DNA of 19,890 bases from positions 1-19,890 of the forward strand of contig SDVU01000128.1 of the NCBI GenBank assembly GCA_016256075.1, in the 5' to 3' direction. Positions 18,541 through 19,890 of this stretch are shown here, piece by piece (within the stretch, counting starts at the first letter, position 1; the number at the start of each line of letters is the position of its first letter). The notes under the pieces were generated by a model. The model was not told where the DNA came from. It saw only the letters and a list, made by a program, of their open reading frames with translations, and did no database searches. A program made the position numbers and the translations under genes. The DNA comes from Dictyocoela muelleri (Eukaryota > Microsporidia).

Positions 18541-19104
18541 ATAAATTATAAGTTTTCAGTGAATCAAAGAAAATAGCCCTATTTAATAAACACAATATTA
18601 TTTTTAAAATAAAGAAAAAAAAGATTTCAATAAATAAATTCATTAATGAGAAATATTATGTGCATGATTAACATTCAAATAATAATTTAACAATTATTGT
18701 AAATAACTTTTATTTTTATTAAGTGATGAATTTTCGACAATATATCAGAGCATATAAAGTTTATAGAAATAAATATTCTTTTAATATTAAAATTCTTCAT
18801 AAAATTTAAAATTTATACTTAAAAAAATTTGGCGAAAAATCGGGTTTTTGCCTAAAAGTTAACGATTATTCGCCTTTTGCGAAAAACCGGTTGCCTAATA
18901 AAGTTGATTAAAGATTTTTTATTTAAAAATATGTTCCCATTATTTTTAATTAAACATTTTCTTTTATGTTTATTTGTGATAGATTAAATTTTATACGATT
19001 ATTTCTTATTATTAGTTATTGAATTTTTGTTATGTAATTTTTATACATCTTTAAATTTTCTCATAAGTTCAATAGTGTTTGTGGTGGATACCACAATATA
19101 TTTT
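18541..19104. other. AT-rich gap with GCGAAAAA motifs
   Basis: No gene seen. At 18828-18895 are GGCGAAAAATCGGG, ATTCGCC and GCGAAAAACCGG, akin to the repeat at 17185-17275. A 7-bp hairpin (TTGTGGT with ACCACAA) lies at about 19079-19096. Confidence 0.4.
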
Positions 19105-19179
19105 TTATTTCGCGATTTTAAGATTATTTGAAATAAGAAACATTGTTTATGCCCTTACCATTTTGGATTTACAAATCCG
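19105..19179. repeat. MITE family B, right-half fragment
   Basis: TATTTCGCGATTTTAAGATT, then ATTTGAAATAAGAAACAT and CCTTACCATTTTGGATTTA match the right arm of the MITE at 13165-13431. The left arm is missing. Confidence 0.75.
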
Positions 19180-19273
19180 AGGTAGATCTGATGACCCTGT
19201 AAGAACCAAAAAATCAATGCAAAATAATTAAAAAAATATTTTTTTAAAATAAAAATATTTTAAATAAAATATG

Positions 19274-19601
19274 GGTTCTACCTTTCCTCAGGGTTTCCCC
19301 CTCCTGAATAAAAAAATCGAACACTACGAATATAGCGAAAATGAATGATAAAAAATTTTTTTCTTTATAGTCTTATATACATATTATATCAATCTTTTTA
19401 TATTATAAGCCGATATTATTAAGTTTAGAAAATCTCGACCAAAGCCCGGGATTTACTAAACTTAGTAATATTGGCTTATATTAAAAGCAAATACATATAA
19501 TATGTATATAAGACTATATAGAAAAAAATTTATTATCATTCATTAATGCCTTTTTCGTAGTTTTTGATATTTTTTGAAGGGCCCTAAGGAAAGGAAGAAC
19601 C
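19274..19601. mobile_element. Foldback element, 328 bp
   Basis: GGTTCTACCTTTCCTCAGGG at 19274 is inverse to the right end at 19601 (GGAAAGGAAGAACC). Inner arms match for over 100 bp (CTACGAA, GAATGATAA, TAGTCTTATATACATATTAT, TAAGCC, TAAGTTTAG). The centre holds CCCGGG. No coding content. Confidence 0.75.
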
Positions 19602-19774
19602 AGCGAAAGATATAAATACCAAGGTTGAAGAGAACTTTCAGGATAAAAATATAAATATTGTTAAATATAATATATAGTCTATTTTTTAATTTTAAATATG
19701 CACATTATAATTTTAATTTTAATTATAAAATAGTAATAAACTAATTTCATTTCAAAATCAACTTCAATTACAAT

Positions 19775-19890
19775 GTATATATATATATATATATATATAT
19801 ATTACATGATGAAAACATCCATAGCTGCCAACCCGGAGAGTTGTCTCCAACCATAGTCTTATGACCTTTGGTTCCTGGTGTTCCAATAAT
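19775..19890 (-). repeat. Putative SINE copy 4: (TA)n tail and 3' end, runs off the window
   Basis: A (TA)14 microsatellite at 19775-19802 is followed by 88 bases matching SINE copy 3 (CATAGCTGC, AACCCGGAGAGTTG, GACCTTTGGTTC, TTCCAATAAT). On the minus strand this is the 3' end plus tail. The rest continues beyond the window. Confidence 0.6.

Overview
This 19.9 kb window is very AT-rich and I see no host housekeeping gene in it. It looks like a transposon-dense intergenic stretch of a eukaryotic genome. Merlin (ISXO2-like), FLYWCH-type MULE and arthropod-like (CGBP1-type) hAT transposons together, in short intron-poor frames with extreme AT bias, best fit a large microsporidian genome. That is an inference, because no diagnostic host gene is present.

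Layout. 1-1912: an hAT transposon on the minus strand, one long frame with two in-frame stops, wedged between two copies of a tRNA-headed repeat that I read as a SINE. 2328-3617: a foldback element whose long arms are built from short tandem units. 4430-5726: a decayed FLYWCH/MULE transposase. 5946-5996: a 51-bp hairpin element. 6626-8337: a second, better preserved MULE with tandem-repeat ends. 8571-9290: a degenerate tandem array. 9311-9751: several perfect hairpins. 10184-11117: a non-autonomous element with roughly 190-bp inverted ends. 11160-11261: a tRNA-like B box and a CpG-rich hairpin.

11660-17133 is a Merlin graveyard: a minus-strand zinc-ribbon relic, a relic interrupted by a MITE at its second catalytic Asp, a third heavily broken relic, and a complete element (15870-17133) with an open DDE transposase of about 294 residues. 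Two copies of one 280-bp foldback family bracket the second relic. 17417-18099 holds a 513-bp MITE between 79-bp direct repeats. 19105-19179 is a half copy of the MITE that hit Merlin. 19274-19601 is another foldback element. The window ends inside another copy of the SINE-like repeat, beginning at its (TA)n tail.

How it fits together: only the Merlin at 15870-17133 could still encode its own transposase. The other elements are decayed or non-autonomous. The nesting gives relative ages: an old SINE copy was hit by hAT, and hAT appears to have been hit by a younger SINE copy with perfect Pol III boxes. Another SINE copy was hit by the intact Merlin, and an old Merlin relic was hit by a MITE. 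The least expected signal is the candidate tRNA-derived SINE family.
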